Assembly (NCBI GenBank): GCA_963743575.1
Contig: CAVUQC010000004.1
Location: 1-64,000, forward strand
DNA length: 64,000 nucleotides
Direction: 5' to 3'
Origin: DASUPK01 sp963743575
GTDB taxonomy: Bacteria > Actinomycetota > Thermoleophilia > Solirubrobacterales > 70-9
The notes beneath the pieces are model-generated. The model worked only from the letters and a program-made list of their open reading frames with translations. It made no database searches and was not told the origin of the DNA. The translations under genes and the position numbers were made by a program. Positions 18,396 through 26,159 of this stretch are shown here, in pieces. Each line of letters begins with the position of its first letter. Position 1 is the stretch's first letter.

Positions 18396-19130
18396 ATGGG
18401 ACGGGCATTGATCGGGATCGCGAGCGCTGTTGCGCTCTTGGCGGCGGTTGCAGCGAGCGGAGGTGGGCCGGCAGCCAGCTCCGCGAGCGCTGACAAGGAC
18501 TGCTCCGACTTCGCGAATCAGGCCCAAGCGCAGAGCTTTTTCACTTCTAAGGGCGGGAGCGCGTCGAACAACTTCGACAATCTCGACGCCGATCACGATG
18601 GCGTCGCCTGCGAGTCGTTGCCCTGTCCCTGCTCGACCTCCGCCGGATCAGGAGGCGGCGGGGGTGGGGGAGGCCAGATCGCGCCGAAGGCCAAGCGGGT
18701 CTCGGCCCGGGTGGTTGCCGCAGTGGACGGGGACACCCTCAAGATCGATCTGAAGAACGGCAGTGAACGGGACGTCCGCCTGATCGGCATCGACACGCCT
18801 GAGACCGTCCGTCCGGACACCCCCGTGCAGTGCGGCGGCCCGCAGGCCTCGACGAGCATGCACGGCCTGGCCGACGGCCAGCGGGTGACGCTGGTCAGCG
18901 ATCCATCCCAAGACCGGATAGACCGCTACGGGCGGCTGCTCGACTACGTCTTCCGAGGCAGCCAGGACCTCGGCAAGATTCAGCTTCGGCGTGGTTGGGC
19001 CGACGTCTACGTCTACCAGCACAATCCGTTCGAGAAGGTTCACGTGTTCAAGCACGCGGAGCGCTATGCCGAACACGCCGATCGTGGTGTCTGGAAGGAC
19101 TGCGGCGGGAACTTCCATACCCCGCGATAG
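18396..19130 (+). CDS. Secreted thermonuclease with excalibur domain
   Basis: The protein begins with a signal peptide (MGRALIGIASAVALLAAVAA, Ala-rich cleavage zone). It continues with an excalibur calcium-binding motif, NLDADHDGVACESLPC, a polyglycine linker and a staphylococcal-nuclease-like domain. The nuclease core is seen in VVAAVDGDTLKIDL, RLIGIDTPETV, DRYGRLLDYVF and GWADVYVYQ, covering the conserved Asp, Arg and Glu positions of SNase. It should act outside the cell or in the envelope, cutting DNA or RNA with calcium. A GTG at 18375 would add seven residues, but the ATG at 18396 better fits a signal peptide. Cys in GVACESLPCPC could pair in the envelope. It borders the defence operon but may be an ordinary nutrient-scavenging nuclease. 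Confidence 0.87.
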   Translation: MGRALIGIASAVALLAAVAASGGGPAASSASADKDCSDFANQAQAQSFFTSKGGSASNNFDNLDADHDGVACESLPCPCSTSAGSGGGGGGGGQIAPKAKRVSARVVAAVDGDTLKIDLKNGSERDVRLIGIDTPETVRPDTPVQCGGPQASTSMHGLADGQRVTLVSDPSQDRIDRYGRLLDYVFRGSQDLGKIQLRRGWADVYVYQHNPFEKVHVFKHAERYAEHADRGVWKDCGGNFHTPR

Positions 19131-19557
19131 GAGCCTGTGGGGGCAGTCATTACTCGACTCGACCTACTGCTCCCCTTGAGGTAGTTCGGCGCTCACTTGT
19201 CGCGCAAGCGGAAGCCAGCGATTCTGCAGTGCCATGACTCCTGGGAGTGGTCAGAGTTTGCGGTGGACTCGAGATGACACCCCAAATCAGCCAGGTTCGG
19301 CACGCCTTGGTTCTTTCGTCCGCAGTCCCGATTCGCGGCGCCCCCCATTCGCGCTGACGGGCTCAGGTACGTCTTCGGCGCCCGCAGGTGATGGTGTGCG
19401 AAGGAAACCCACCCGACCTCAGCACGATTGCCTACAAATGAGCCCTCGACATGTACACGGGCCGGGGGAGTTGGATGGCGGGGATGGCGCACTGCCTCGC
19501 GACTCTCTCGGATCGATATCACCGCCTATACGGATGACCCTTAGGAGGGACCTGCCA
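19131..19557. other. Intergenic stretch with no supported gene
   Basis: These 427 bases hold open frames on both strands, but none has family resemblance, a plausible ribosome-binding site at its start, or typical codon use. A good Shine-Dalgarno (AGGAGGGA) stands just before the EVE gene at the right end. The base composition is more mixed than in the flanking genes, as expected for a seam between inserted modules. Confidence 0.4.
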
Positions 19558-20005
19558 ATGCCAAACGACACCCAGCGAGATCGCCGCTATTGGGCCTTCG
19601 CGGCAAACCCGAGGGTCTATCGCGTCGAGGACAGGGTGGCCGAGACCGACACCGGGAGTTGGCGGGTTCAGGACAGCGCGGTCAAGGCCGGCGATCGCGG
19701 TGTGGTCTGGAAATACGACGGGGGCGAAGGCTGGCGTGGCATCGTGGCGCTCGCCGAGGTCCTGACTGATCCAGAGACAACGACAGCGACCGACGATCCG
19801 TACTGGAAGCAGACCGAGCGCGCGGCAAAGGCGGAACCGCGGGTCCAGGTCCGTACGGTGCGTTCGCTCGACCTGCCTGAAGCTGCCCCATCCAGCGCTC
19901 AACGACCTTAGTGCCGCCACTGGCTCACAGCGAAGCATCTTCAAGATGACCTCTGAACAGTGGGATGCCGTGGTCGAAGTGGCTGGTGGCTGGCCGGATT
20001 ACTGA
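19558..20005 (+). CDS. EVE-domain protein, frameshifted near its end
   Basis: The sequence after the ATG at 19558 reads RRYWAFAANPRVYRVEDRV, then SAVKAGDRGVVWKYDGGEGW and GIVALAEVLTDPE. This is the EVE (PUA-like) fold that binds modified bases such as 5-methylcytosine derivatives in DNA or modified RNA. A strong AGGAGGGA precedes the start. The frame ends at 19911, but a one-base shift near 19880 restores LHPALNDLSAATGSQRSIFK and MTSEQWDAVVEVA up to a stop at 20003, which is how EVE proteins normally end. The full product would be about 148 aa. EVE genes often sit in defence islands beside methyl-dependent restriction enzymes; here the DISARM-like operon and several nucleases are close. The break may be a sequencing error. 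Confidence 0.75.
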
Positions 20006-20185
20006 GTACTGGGCCTAGCGTTGCTCTCGGCGCCGGCGTGCTGAGGAACCGAGCATGCTGTTCCGCGTTCTTCAGTAGTCGGCCTCGGGGGGCGGGATCT
20101 CGCCAACGTTGACGCGGGGCTCAAGCGCCGCCAGGCGCGCGGCTCTCGCTCGTCACAGCGGTCAGTCGGCCAATAGGCTCCGGTT

Positions 20186-21100
20186 GTGCCCTCCCTTCGG
20201 ATCGCCTCGCTCAATCTCCAAGGAGCATTCCAGCAGCGTCCGTGGACCGGCGGGTTGCCCCGTCTGCTGGCGGATCACAAGCCCGACATCGTTCTCCTTC
20301 AGGAGTGCAAGAAGCATTGGCTCGAAGAGATTTGCGAGGCGGCCGGGCTTGAGGGTGAGTTCTCCTACAGCCTCGATCCCGAGCTGCCGTTCACGGCCAA
20401 AGACGGCTGTGCAGTCGCGGTGCGGGCGCCGCTTCGGATCCTGCGCGAAGTGGCGAATCCCGCCCGATCGCTTTCAGCCCAAAGAAGTCGCCAAGCGCAT
20501 CCCCGAGAAGCCGATCCCAGACTACGAGGAGCTCCCGGCAAACCTCGCGAGCCGGTACTCGGGGCGCGCGCCCTTGGCGGAGGTCGCCCTTGCCGGCCAA
20601 CGGTTCGTCGCCGCATCCTTCCACGCAACCCCAGGGCGGGGAATGGTCAAAAAAACATGCCGGTACACGAGTTCAAGCCGTTCTTCCACGGCGCCGTCGC
20701 CTTGGCCCTTGCCGATCTCGAGCTTCCCTACGTGTTTGGGATTGACGCCAACGAGCCCCTCTCAGAGACCCTCGACGGGGTCACCTTCCACTGGGAGGAA
20801 GGGCGCTCTGGCCGCAAGAAGTTCGCAGCGCTCCTCGACGTTGATTCCGGCGAGCGCCTGCATCCCGCACGTGACCTTCTTCGCGAGTCACTTCGCAAGC
20901 GTGGCGGTGCCCCCGAGACAGATACTTACCTTGCCAGGACCCACGAGCTGCCAAGCGGTGGGCGCCGCTACGACTCGATCTGGGCGACGCCCGACTTCAA
21001 GCTCGAAACACTCGACACCTACTACGAGGATGCATGGGATGCGGGAACCGACCACGCCCTCCTCGTCGCCGAGCTGACGCTGGGCAATGGTGCCGCTTAG
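20186..21100 (+). CDS. Endonuclease/exonuclease/phosphatase-family protein, two compensating frameshifts
   Basis: From a GTG at 20186 the protein reads PSLRIASLNLQGAFQQR and ADHKPDIVLLQECKKHW. These are the Asn and Glu metal-binding motifs that open the EEP (DNase I/exonuclease III) fold. After about 20455 the matching frame changes (DRFQPKEVAKRIPEKPIPDY, then FVAASFHATPGRG), and near 20648 it changes back at a run of seven A (VKK, then MPVHEFKPFFHGA). The end holds LPYVFGIDANEP, RYDSIWATPDF and GTDHALLVAEL, matching the GDxN, SDH-like and catalytic His motifs. The total is about 304 aa. A homopolymer at one break favours sequencing error. The substrate (DNA, RNA or lipid phosphate) cannot be told. 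Confidence 0.75.
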   Translation: MPSLRIASLNLQGAFQQRPWTGGLPRLLADHKPDIVLLQECKKHWLEEICEAAGLEGEFSYSLDPELPFTAKDGCAVAVRAPLRILREVANPARSLSAQRSRQAHPREADPRLRGAPGKPREPVLGARALGGGRPCRPTVRRRILPRNPRAGNGQKNMPVHEFKPFFHGAVALALADLELPYVFGIDANEPLSETLDGVTFHWEEGRSGRKKFAALLDVDSGERLHPARDLLRESLRKRGGAPETDTYLARTHELPSGGRRYDSIWATPDFKLETLDTYYEDAWDAGTDHALLVAELTLGNGAA

Positions 21101-21156
21101 CTCACACGTCGCTTGATCGAGCGCATCCAGCGGCAGCTAACGGGATACCCCTTCCC

Positions 21157-21975
21157 CTAGAACACCGCAGTGGCGGCATCACGGAGATCCTCCAGTGAGG
21201 TCTCGTCCCGAGCGGGGCAGAGCGAGGCGTAGCTGCACCAGCGGCATCGCATCGGATCGGGGCGGGCCTCGAAGACCTCATCGCTCGAGACGCGGTCGGT
21301 CAGCTCGACAAGCTCGGACTCGATCGCGGCGAGGTCATCGCCATCAGGGCTCCAGGTCCGCTCGATGCCCTCGGTGACGTAGACGAAGCGGACCTTCACT
21401 ACGGGTTCGTGCAGAGTCCGTGTCGCGGCCAGGGCGTACAGCCGCGCGCTGATCTGGCCGGCGAGGTCGTCCTCGCCGATCCAGCAGCGGCCGGTCTTGT
21501 AGTCGATGACCTCGATTCCCGGCCGGTCTCCGACAGAGCGGTCCACGCGGTCGGTCCTGCCGCAGACGACGCGGCCGTTCGGCAGGCGCGCCTGGATCCA
21601 GTCCTCGACGAGGAGCGGTCGGATTCCGAGGTCGTAGCGGGCTGCGTAGTCACTCAACGAGCGCAGCGTTCGCAGTCCCCACTCGCGTTCCTCGCTCTCG
21701 GTGAGGAAGGCCTGATCGCGGTCGGGGATGCGGGCCCAGTGGTGGCGGAGTGCCTGGTGCAGGGCTGACTCGCTGCGCTCCTCGACCGGGAGCCGGTAGA
21801 GGAAGGCGAGGGCCTCGTGCACGGCGTTCCCGACGACCAGGTGGGGTGAGAGCGCTTCCTCGACCTCCGGCCGCAGCAGATAGGCGAATTCGAACTGCTT
21901 CGGGCACTCCTCGTACATGCCGAGGGCGCTGGGGCTGAACTTCCGCGGAAGCTGGGCTGTTGGCGAATCGGCCAT
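21157..21975 (-). CDS. PD-(D/E)XK nuclease, RecB/Cas4-like, with Fe-S cysteines
   Basis: This 272-aa protein matches the PDDEXK_1 family of RecB-like and Cas4-like exonucleases. It opens with FSPSALGMYEECPKQFEFAY and shows VVGNAVHEAL (motif with His), VCGRTDRVDRS (catalytic Asp), EVIDYKTGR (Asp-x-Lys) and QISARLYALAA (QxxxY). A Cys in EECPKQF and three near the C-terminus (CRWCSYASLCP) are spaced to hold an iron-sulfur cluster. It would degrade single-stranded DNA ends. It is a lone gene, convergent with the EEP nuclease and without RecC/AddA partners, consistent with an accessory repair or defence role. The frame is intact and starts at MADSPTAQL. Confidence 0.88.
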   Translation of the reverse strand: MADSPTAQLPRKFSPSALGMYEECPKQFEFAYLLRPEVEEALSPHLVVGNAVHEALAFLYRLPVEERSESALHQALRHHWARIPDRDQAFLTESEEREWGLRTLRSLSDYAARYDLGIRPLLVEDWIQARLPNGRVVCGRTDRVDRSVGDRPGIEVIDYKTGRCWIGEDDLAGQISARLYALAATRTLHEPVVKVRFVYVTEGIERTWSPDGDDLAAIESELVELTDRVSSDEVFEARPDPMRCRWCSYASLCPARDETSLEDLRDAATAVF

Positions 21976-22147
21976 CGAGAGATAGGTCTCGATGGGCGGT
22001 CAAACCTGACACGGGCCGCCTCGCGCCGTTCGCGCGGGCCGGCCGCCAGCGGCACAGCGTTCTTGAAGTTGTCGTATTCGATCTGGCGCGAAGTTGGCAC
22101 GCCGTGCGCGCGTCTGGGCAAGTCGATTCCGCCATTCATGTCGGTGC

Positions 22148-22242
22148 GCGGAGGGTGAGATGCCAAGGCGGCATGCACGGTTGAGGGTCGTTGCGACCGG
22201 CCCGAAGGGGTCGGTTCCGGTTCGAGTCCGGCGCCCTCCGCG
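22148..22242 (+). tRNA. tRNA-like gene, anticodon GAG (Leu), non-standard acceptor branch
   Basis: The stretch folds into a cloverleaf with a long variable arm. The acceptor strands 22148-22157 and 22232-22241 pair over 10 bp, or 12 bp if 22146 is included. The D stem is ATGCC/GGCAT with a 5-nt loop. The anticodon loop is TTGAGGG (22181-22187), giving anticodon GAG. A 7-bp variable arm (22197-22214) has loop GAAG. The T stem is only 4 bp (CCGG/CCGG) around the classic loop TTCGAGT (22221-22227). Standard tRNAs have a 7/5 branch, so a 10/4 branch is odd. After the discriminator the DNA reads CCT, almost CCA. It may be a functional unusual tRNA, a regulatory tRNA-like RNA or a decayed tRNA. Confidence 0.5.
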
Positions 22243-22335
22243 CCTAGACTTGATGACCTCAACCGTGCGCCGGGGCTTCGGTCCCGGCTTCACCCCGAAC
22301 GGCCCGCTTCGGCGGGTCGTTCGCTGCCTGGAGGA

Positions 22336-22893
22336 TCAGATCACCGCATGAAGCCGGTGCCCCATCGCCGCTCCTGACGAGTTGAAGAGCTCGCAGAGGC
22401 GGGCGTGGCAGTCGGGCTCGTGGCGCCAGCGCTCGTAGTACTTGCGGATCAGGTGGGCCGGCATGGTGAAGGCCGCGGCGAAGGCGTTGGCCTCTCGCTC
22501 GATCTCGGCGGCGCGGTCGTGCTCTGACTCGCCGTCCTCCTCGTCGACCTCGGCGTGGCGGCAGAAGAGCGACTGCTGGCCGGGCTCTCGGTGCATGACC
22601 CAGTGGCCGAGCTCGTGGCCGATGGTGAAGCGCTTCCGGCCCGGCCACTGCCTCGCCTCCTCAGCGTTCACCCAGATCTCACCTGGGCCTGCGAGCAGCA
22701 AGCCGGATAGAGACTGGCCCTCCCGAAGCTCCGGCGCGCCGGGGGCGGATGCCATGTCATCCATCTCGCGGACGAGCAGGTTGAAATGCGAGTCGGCGAT
22801 CGTGTCCACGGGGACCGGAAGCCGCTCGCCGTTCCAGATCCATTCCGGAACGCCGGCGAGAACGGCCTCCGCCTGCAGCTCGACCTCCTCCAC
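22336..22893 (-). CDS. ImmA/IrrE-family metallopeptidase
   Basis: This 185-aa protein carries the zinc-peptidase motif TIGHELGHWVMH (HExxH, residues about 88-99) and a downstream EREANAFAAAFTMPAHLI with the third Glu ligand. This is the ImmA/IrrE (DUF955) pattern. Such enzymes cleave a paired XRE-type repressor to switch genes on, as ImmA does with ImmR in ICEBs1 and IrrE does with DdrO. The gene directly follows an XRE-type gene (40 bp gap), itself overlapped by a sigma-factor gene, so cleavage of that regulator is the natural prediction. The N-terminus (EEVELQAEAVLAGVPEWIWN) resembles the usual lead-in of phage and ICE ImmA proteins. The frame is intact. Confidence 0.87.
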   Translation of the reverse strand: MEEVELQAEAVLAGVPEWIWNGERLPVPVDTIADSHFNLLVREMDDMASAPGAPELREGQSLSGLLLAGPGEIWVNAEEARQWPGRKRFTIGHELGHWVMHREPGQQSLFCRHAEVDEEDGESEHDRAAEIEREANAFAAAFTMPAHLIRKYYERWRHEPDCHARLCELFNSSGAAMGHRLHAVI

Positions 22894-22932
22894 GTCCCGA
22901 CCGTAACCGCCCGGCCCCGTCCCGTCCAGCCG

Positions 22933-23574
22933 TCAGCCCCCGGTGAAGAGGCGGTCCACCTCGTCGGGCTCGGCGGTACCCGGTGAGGCCTTGCCCGGCA
23001 ACTCCTCTGCCGCCCGGTCCTCCAACCGGTATTCCTCGGGCGGCGGCTTCGCGGTCCGGGCATAGGCCGGCCCTCTCGCCGCATCGGCCGGGCCTTGCAT
23101 CGCCGCGGCCGCATCGCGGAGGGAGTCGCTCGAGGCTCCGAGCAGACCGGCCAGCGCGTCCCAGACCTTTGCCGAGACACCCTCGGCCGGCAGCAGGCCA
23201 CGCTCGAGGCGGTGGTAATAGGCGGCGACCTTCTCGCGCATGCCGGAGACGCCGAGGGAGTCGGCGAGCTTCGCGACCAGGTCCTCCCGCGAGATCTTCC
23301 GTTCCTTTCGCAGGCGGACGAGTTCGCTCGGCGTCGCCTCCGCCTCCCATTCCGCGGCGACCTGTTCGACCGCGCGCTGCGCGACGGATCCCTCGAACCC
23401 CTCGGGGTCCCACCCTTGCGGCCGCGCGGCGTGCTCGAGGTATCCCTCGATCAGCACGGCGAGCTTTCGCTGGTCGCCCTGCTCGAGGCCCTTGAAGAGA
23501 TCGCTCGGGTCGACCGAGCCTCCCTCCTCGAATCGCTGTATGTAGTCCCGCAGGAGTCGGTCGACGTCAGTCAT
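22933..23574 (-). CDS. XRE-type helix-turn-helix regulator, probable ImmA target or anti-sigma
   Basis: The 213-aa protein starts at MTDVDRLLRDYIQRFEEGGS. Its first 75 residues are an acidic helical region. An XRE helix-turn-helix follows at about 88-145 (LVRLRKERKISREDLVAKLA, then KVAAYYHRLERGLLP), and the C-terminal 60 residues are disordered and Glu/Ala/Pro-rich. Its ATG overlaps the stop of the sigma-factor gene by 8 bp, and the ImmA-type peptidase gene follows. The order sigma factor, XRE protein, metallopeptidase suggests a switch in which this protein restrains transcription, perhaps by binding the sigma factor through its N-terminal region, until it is cleaved. That mechanism is inferred. 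Confidence 0.75.
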   Translation of the reverse strand: MTDVDRLLRDYIQRFEEGGSVDPSDLFKGLEQGDQRKLAVLIEGYLEHAARPQGWDPEGFEGSVAQRAVEQVAAEWEAEATPSELVRLRKERKISREDLVAKLADSLGVSGMREKVAAYYHRLERGLLPAEGVSAKVWDALAGLLGASSDSLRDAAAAMQGPADAARGPAYARTAKPPPEEYRLEDRAAEELPGKASPGTAEPDEVDRLFTGG

Positions 23575-24289
23575 CGTGATCGGGAGGCGGAGGGTCCTCG
23601 GCCTCACGCAGCAGCTCATCCAGCCTCTTGTCGAAGCGGCTGTTGATCTGGTTGACATTCTGCTCTGTCATTGGGTCGGTCAATTGATCGCCGAACTGAC
23701 TGTTGACCTTTTCGGCGACCTCCTTGTGTGGAAGGTCATAGAAGCGAACCAGGCAGATGACGAGCTTGTGTGACTCCTGTTTCAGCTCGTCGAACGCCTG
23801 GGTGAAGATGCTCTTCTTCCCGATCGCGTCCGTGGGATCGGTCTCGTGGCGGCCGTCGGCGGGGCGTTCGGTCGCGCCCTCTCCGAAGTCCTTCTCCCAG
23901 GGCTCCTCGACCACCTGCTTCTTCTCGCCCTTCTCGTCCTTGATCGAGTGCTTCTCGAGGTAGTCGGCCCTTCGCCGCCTCGCGATCGTGAAGACGAGTG
24001 AGCGGAACTCGCCCATGGTCTGACCCTTGAAGTTGCCGGCGGCGCGGACCGCGTCGGCCAGGGTCTGGCCGGCGAGCTCGTCGACGACCAGCGGCCCCTT
24101 GCTGCCGATCTTCTGCCACAGGTATCCGGTCACCATCCGCTCGTACGAGTAGGCGAGGATCTGGGCGGCGCGCTTCGCATCATCGAGACGTCCGGCTCGC
24201 CGCGCCGAGACCATGTACTCGAACAGGGCCGGCTGGTCCTCCTTGCCGAGGCGGGCGAGCTCGGGGTCGCTCAGTTGCCTGAAGTTCAC
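23567..24289 (-). CDS. Sigma-70/ECF-like RNA polymerase sigma factor
   Basis: The 240-aa product resembles ECF-type sigma factors. A region 2 stretch lies at about 75-115 (GQTLADAVRAAGNFKG, then EFRSLVFTIARRRRADYLEK). A charged linker rich in Glu and Lys spans about 115-160. A region 4 helix-turn-helix follows at about 165-220 (FDELKQESHKLVICLVRFYD, LPHKEVAEKVNSQFG, then VNQINSRFDKRLDELL). It is longer than typical ECFs because of the linker and an N-terminal extension of about 60 residues. It heads an operon with the XRE and ImmA/IrrE genes and is divergent from the small-gene array starting at 24399. A GGAAC motif, the usual ECF -35 element, lies in the shared gap near 24371, so it may drive that array. 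Confidence 0.72.
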   Translation of the reverse strand: MNFRQLSDPELARLGKEDQPALFEYMVSARRAGRLDDAKRAAQILAYSYERMVTGYLWQKIGSKGPLVVDELAGQTLADAVRAAGNFKGQTMGEFRSLVFTIARRRRADYLEKHSIKDEKGEKKQVVEEPWEKDFGEGATERPADGRHETDPTDAIGKKSIFTQAFDELKQESHKLVICLVRFYDLPHKEVAEKVNSQFGDQLTDPMTEQNVNQINSRFDKRLDELLREAEDPPPPDHDD

Positions 24290-24398
24290 AAGCCTCTCCT
24301 CCTAGAGAGATGCCGGCCAGCAGAGGGGAATCGCCGGACAGCCGAAAAAATCTAGCGACCGTGTCAGACGGAACGTTCGGACCCGACCCAATTCCTGC

Positions 24399-24822
24399 AT
24401 GGGAGCTCCGAACGGAAACGGCAACGCCACCATCGACGCCTGGCTCAGCCGCTACGCCGAGACCAAGGCCGGGCACGCCGCCGCGGGCTGGGGCGCGCTG
24501 CTCGGCGCCTGGCGCTGCGAGGCCCAGGGTGAGGACGAGGACGCCTCCCGCTGCCGCGAGCGCGCGGTCGAGTTCTGGGAGCAGGCGCTCGACGATGGGG
24601 ACCAGATCACTCGCATCAACGGAGCGGCCGACCAGCTGATCCTGGCCGAGACCCTGCGCCGGCTCGGGCGCTTCCAGGAGGCGCGCGACTGCTGCCACCG
24701 TGGCCTTTCCGGCCGCCCGGCGGATCCGATCCGGTCCGTGCTCGAGTTCGAGTTCGAGCTCCTCGGCGCAGAGGACAGCGGAGCCGCACGCCGTCGCCGA
24801 GGTGCTCAACCGGGGGCTCTGA
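24399..24822 (+). CDS. TPR-like hypothetical protein, frameshifted near its end
   Basis: The product (about 140 aa) is helical, with repeat-like segments AAGWGALLGAWRCEAQGEDE, CRERAVEFWEQALDDGD and LAETLRRLGRFQEARDCC, typical of tetratricopeptide repeats that bind partner proteins. The frame runs on past a natural end. A one-base shift near 24775 restores PHAVAEVLNRGL and a stop at 24820-24822, immediately before the next GTG. It is the first gene of the array divergent from the sigma/XRE/ImmA operon, with about 110 bp between the starts. A second TPR gene at 27193 lies in the same array beside a second copy of the downstream gene family. Function unknown. Confidence 0.55.
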
Positions 24823-25422
24823 GTGGACGGAGCCGCCGCTCTTCGCCGGCAGCATCCTGGGTCTGCGGACCTGGGACCGTCCGGATCGCGCGCAACGGCG
24901 ACCTTCGGCTCTGCGCCTCGTTCGGCGACGTCCCTCTGGGAGGCGGGAGGGGCGATGGACCAAGGCAAGTGTCTCTCCGGGGATCACAGCCGGGCGACGA
25001 TCCGGTGCCGGGCGCCGGGCTGCTCCTGCGGGCTCTATCGCCCTTCACCCCCATCTCGAACAGGCCCGCGAGCACGCAGGCGCTCTCTGGAGGAGAGCGA
25101 TCGGCGCAGAGCCCGGAGGAGGAGCTGCACTGGAGCTCGGTGAGATCAGCGGCCTGGTGGAGGCGTGCGGGCGGATCGAGGTCCACGAGTCGGGTTTCCG
25201 CGCCGAGCGCGCGCGACCGGCCGTCCTGCTCGTCGGCAGAGCTGGTCGAGCGTCCGCCGCCGAGGGGTCGAGCAGGTGGCCCGGCTGCATCGCGCGGAGG
25301 TCCTCGAGGTCGGGAGCGCCGAGGAGCTGGTCGACTACTGCGAGCGCCGTGGCGGCGTGCTCGATCCCAAGTCTGTGGCCGAGTTGCTCGAGCCCGTCGA
25401 CGAGCTGGCCAGCCTCCGATGA
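24823..25422 (+). pseudogene. GLYALHP-family paralogue, copy 1, with several frameshifts
   Basis: Stitching frames gives a protein of about 195 aa related to the genes at 26156 and 29133. The pieces are PPLFAGSILGLRTWD, then IARNGDLRLCASFGD, then MDQGKCLSGDHSRA, CSCGLY joined to ALHPHLEQAREHA, GEISGLVEACGRIEVHESGF with RAERARPAVLLVG, and finally RAEVLEVGSAEELVDYCERR and LLEPVDELASLR. At least five one-base shifts are needed, near 24833, 24890, 24944, 25041 and 25245, whereas copy 2 is intact. This density suggests real decay, though the window has other likely sequencing errors. It starts directly after the TPR gene stop. No RTIIVEP leader gene precedes this copy. Confidence 0.6.
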
Positions 25423-25482
25423 GGAGGGCCCGCCGGGCTGGACGCCGCCCGCCTCACCTCCCGCGCAGCCCGAAGGCCGCAT

Positions 25483-25970
25483 GCTGTCGGCACTTCACAG
25501 ACTCGGCCACGTCGTCCTCTACGGCTTTTCGGGCTGCTCGCGTTGCTCTGGTACGGGTTCTGGGCGGCCGTCGTGGTCGGGGTGGCCGGGGCCATCTTCT
25601 TCGGCTGGGGTGACGAGAAGCCGTGGAAGGCGCCGGCGAGGGTGGAGCGGGTGCTGGCCGACCGGGCGAAATGCCGGGTCGACGCGGTGGTCCAGGCGAG
25701 GCGGTCGATCGACGAGCTCCACCTGCAGGATCGTCGCGATCAGCCACTCCGGGCAAGGATCTCGCGCGTGCGACGCGAGCCGTCGGCGCCGTACCGAAGG
25801 GCCGATCGACCGTTCCCGTCGCGGGGATGAGGCCGCGGCTGTGCCACTGGCCCGGGCCGCTGCTGATCCGCGTGCGCGCGGTCTACGGACCCCTGCGTGC
25901 GGGCCACGTCGCTCAGACCATCTCCAAGCCGACGAGCGGCGTCAGGAAGCGCGGGCGTTCCGGCGACTAA
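25483..25970 (+). CDS. Small membrane protein, uncertain and frameshifted
   Basis: An ATG at 25483 starts MLSALHRLGHVVLYGF. After a one-base shift at the TTTTCGGG run near 25525 the reading becomes LLALLWYGFWAAVVVGVAG and AIFFGWGDEKPW, a clear membrane segment followed by a charged soluble part (RVERVLADRAKCRVDAVVQ). Past about 25735 the best frame is again uncertain; one option ends at 25970 with LIRVRAVYGPLRAGHV. I cannot name the family. It lies between copy 1 of the GLYALHP family and the leader gene of copy 2, all on the same strand, so it belongs to the accessory array. Confidence 0.35.
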
Positions 25971-25979
25971 ATCAAGGTC

Positions 25980-26159
25980 ATGACTCTTCCCGGCCCATCC
26001 CGCACGATCATCGTCGAGCCGATCGAGCAACCCGAAACCGCGCCGGCGCAGCCGGAGCGAGAGCCTGATCCGGCGCCCTCGGAGCCGGTTCCCGAGCCGG
26101 CCGAGGAGCCGACGCCGGAGCGCGAACCGGAGAAGGAGCCCGCCAGGAGCCTGTCGTGA
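25980..26159 (+). CDS. Small RTIIVEP-head protein A, acidic Pro/Glu tail, 59 aa
   Basis: The ATG at 25980 starts MTLPGPSRTIIVEPIEQPE, followed by a tail of about 40 residues made almost wholly of Pro, Glu and Ala (EPDPAPSEPVPEPAEEP, PEREPEKEP). The head RTIIVEPxxQP recurs in the small gene at 28984, where the tail is basic. Its TGA overlaps the GTG of the GLYALHP-family gene by four bases (GTGA at 26156), and the same overlap type occurs at the other locus, so the two genes form a conserved translationally coupled pair. No signal peptide or membrane segment is seen. The repetition of head, position and coupling supports it being a real gene despite its low complexity. Function unknown. Confidence 0.65.
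   Translation: MTLPGPSRTIIVEPIEQPETAPAQPEREPDPAPSEPVPEPAEEPTPEREPEKEPARSLS

Noticed and set aside
19131..19557. Candidate genes upstream of the EVE gene on either strand
   Set aside because: No motif, no ribosome-binding site and arginine/proline-rich translations typical of non-coding GC-rich DNA.
24371..24375. GGAAC as a proven ECF promoter
   Set aside because: The five-base motif alone is weak and no matching -10 could be fixed, so it is mentioned only as a hint and not listed as a feature.
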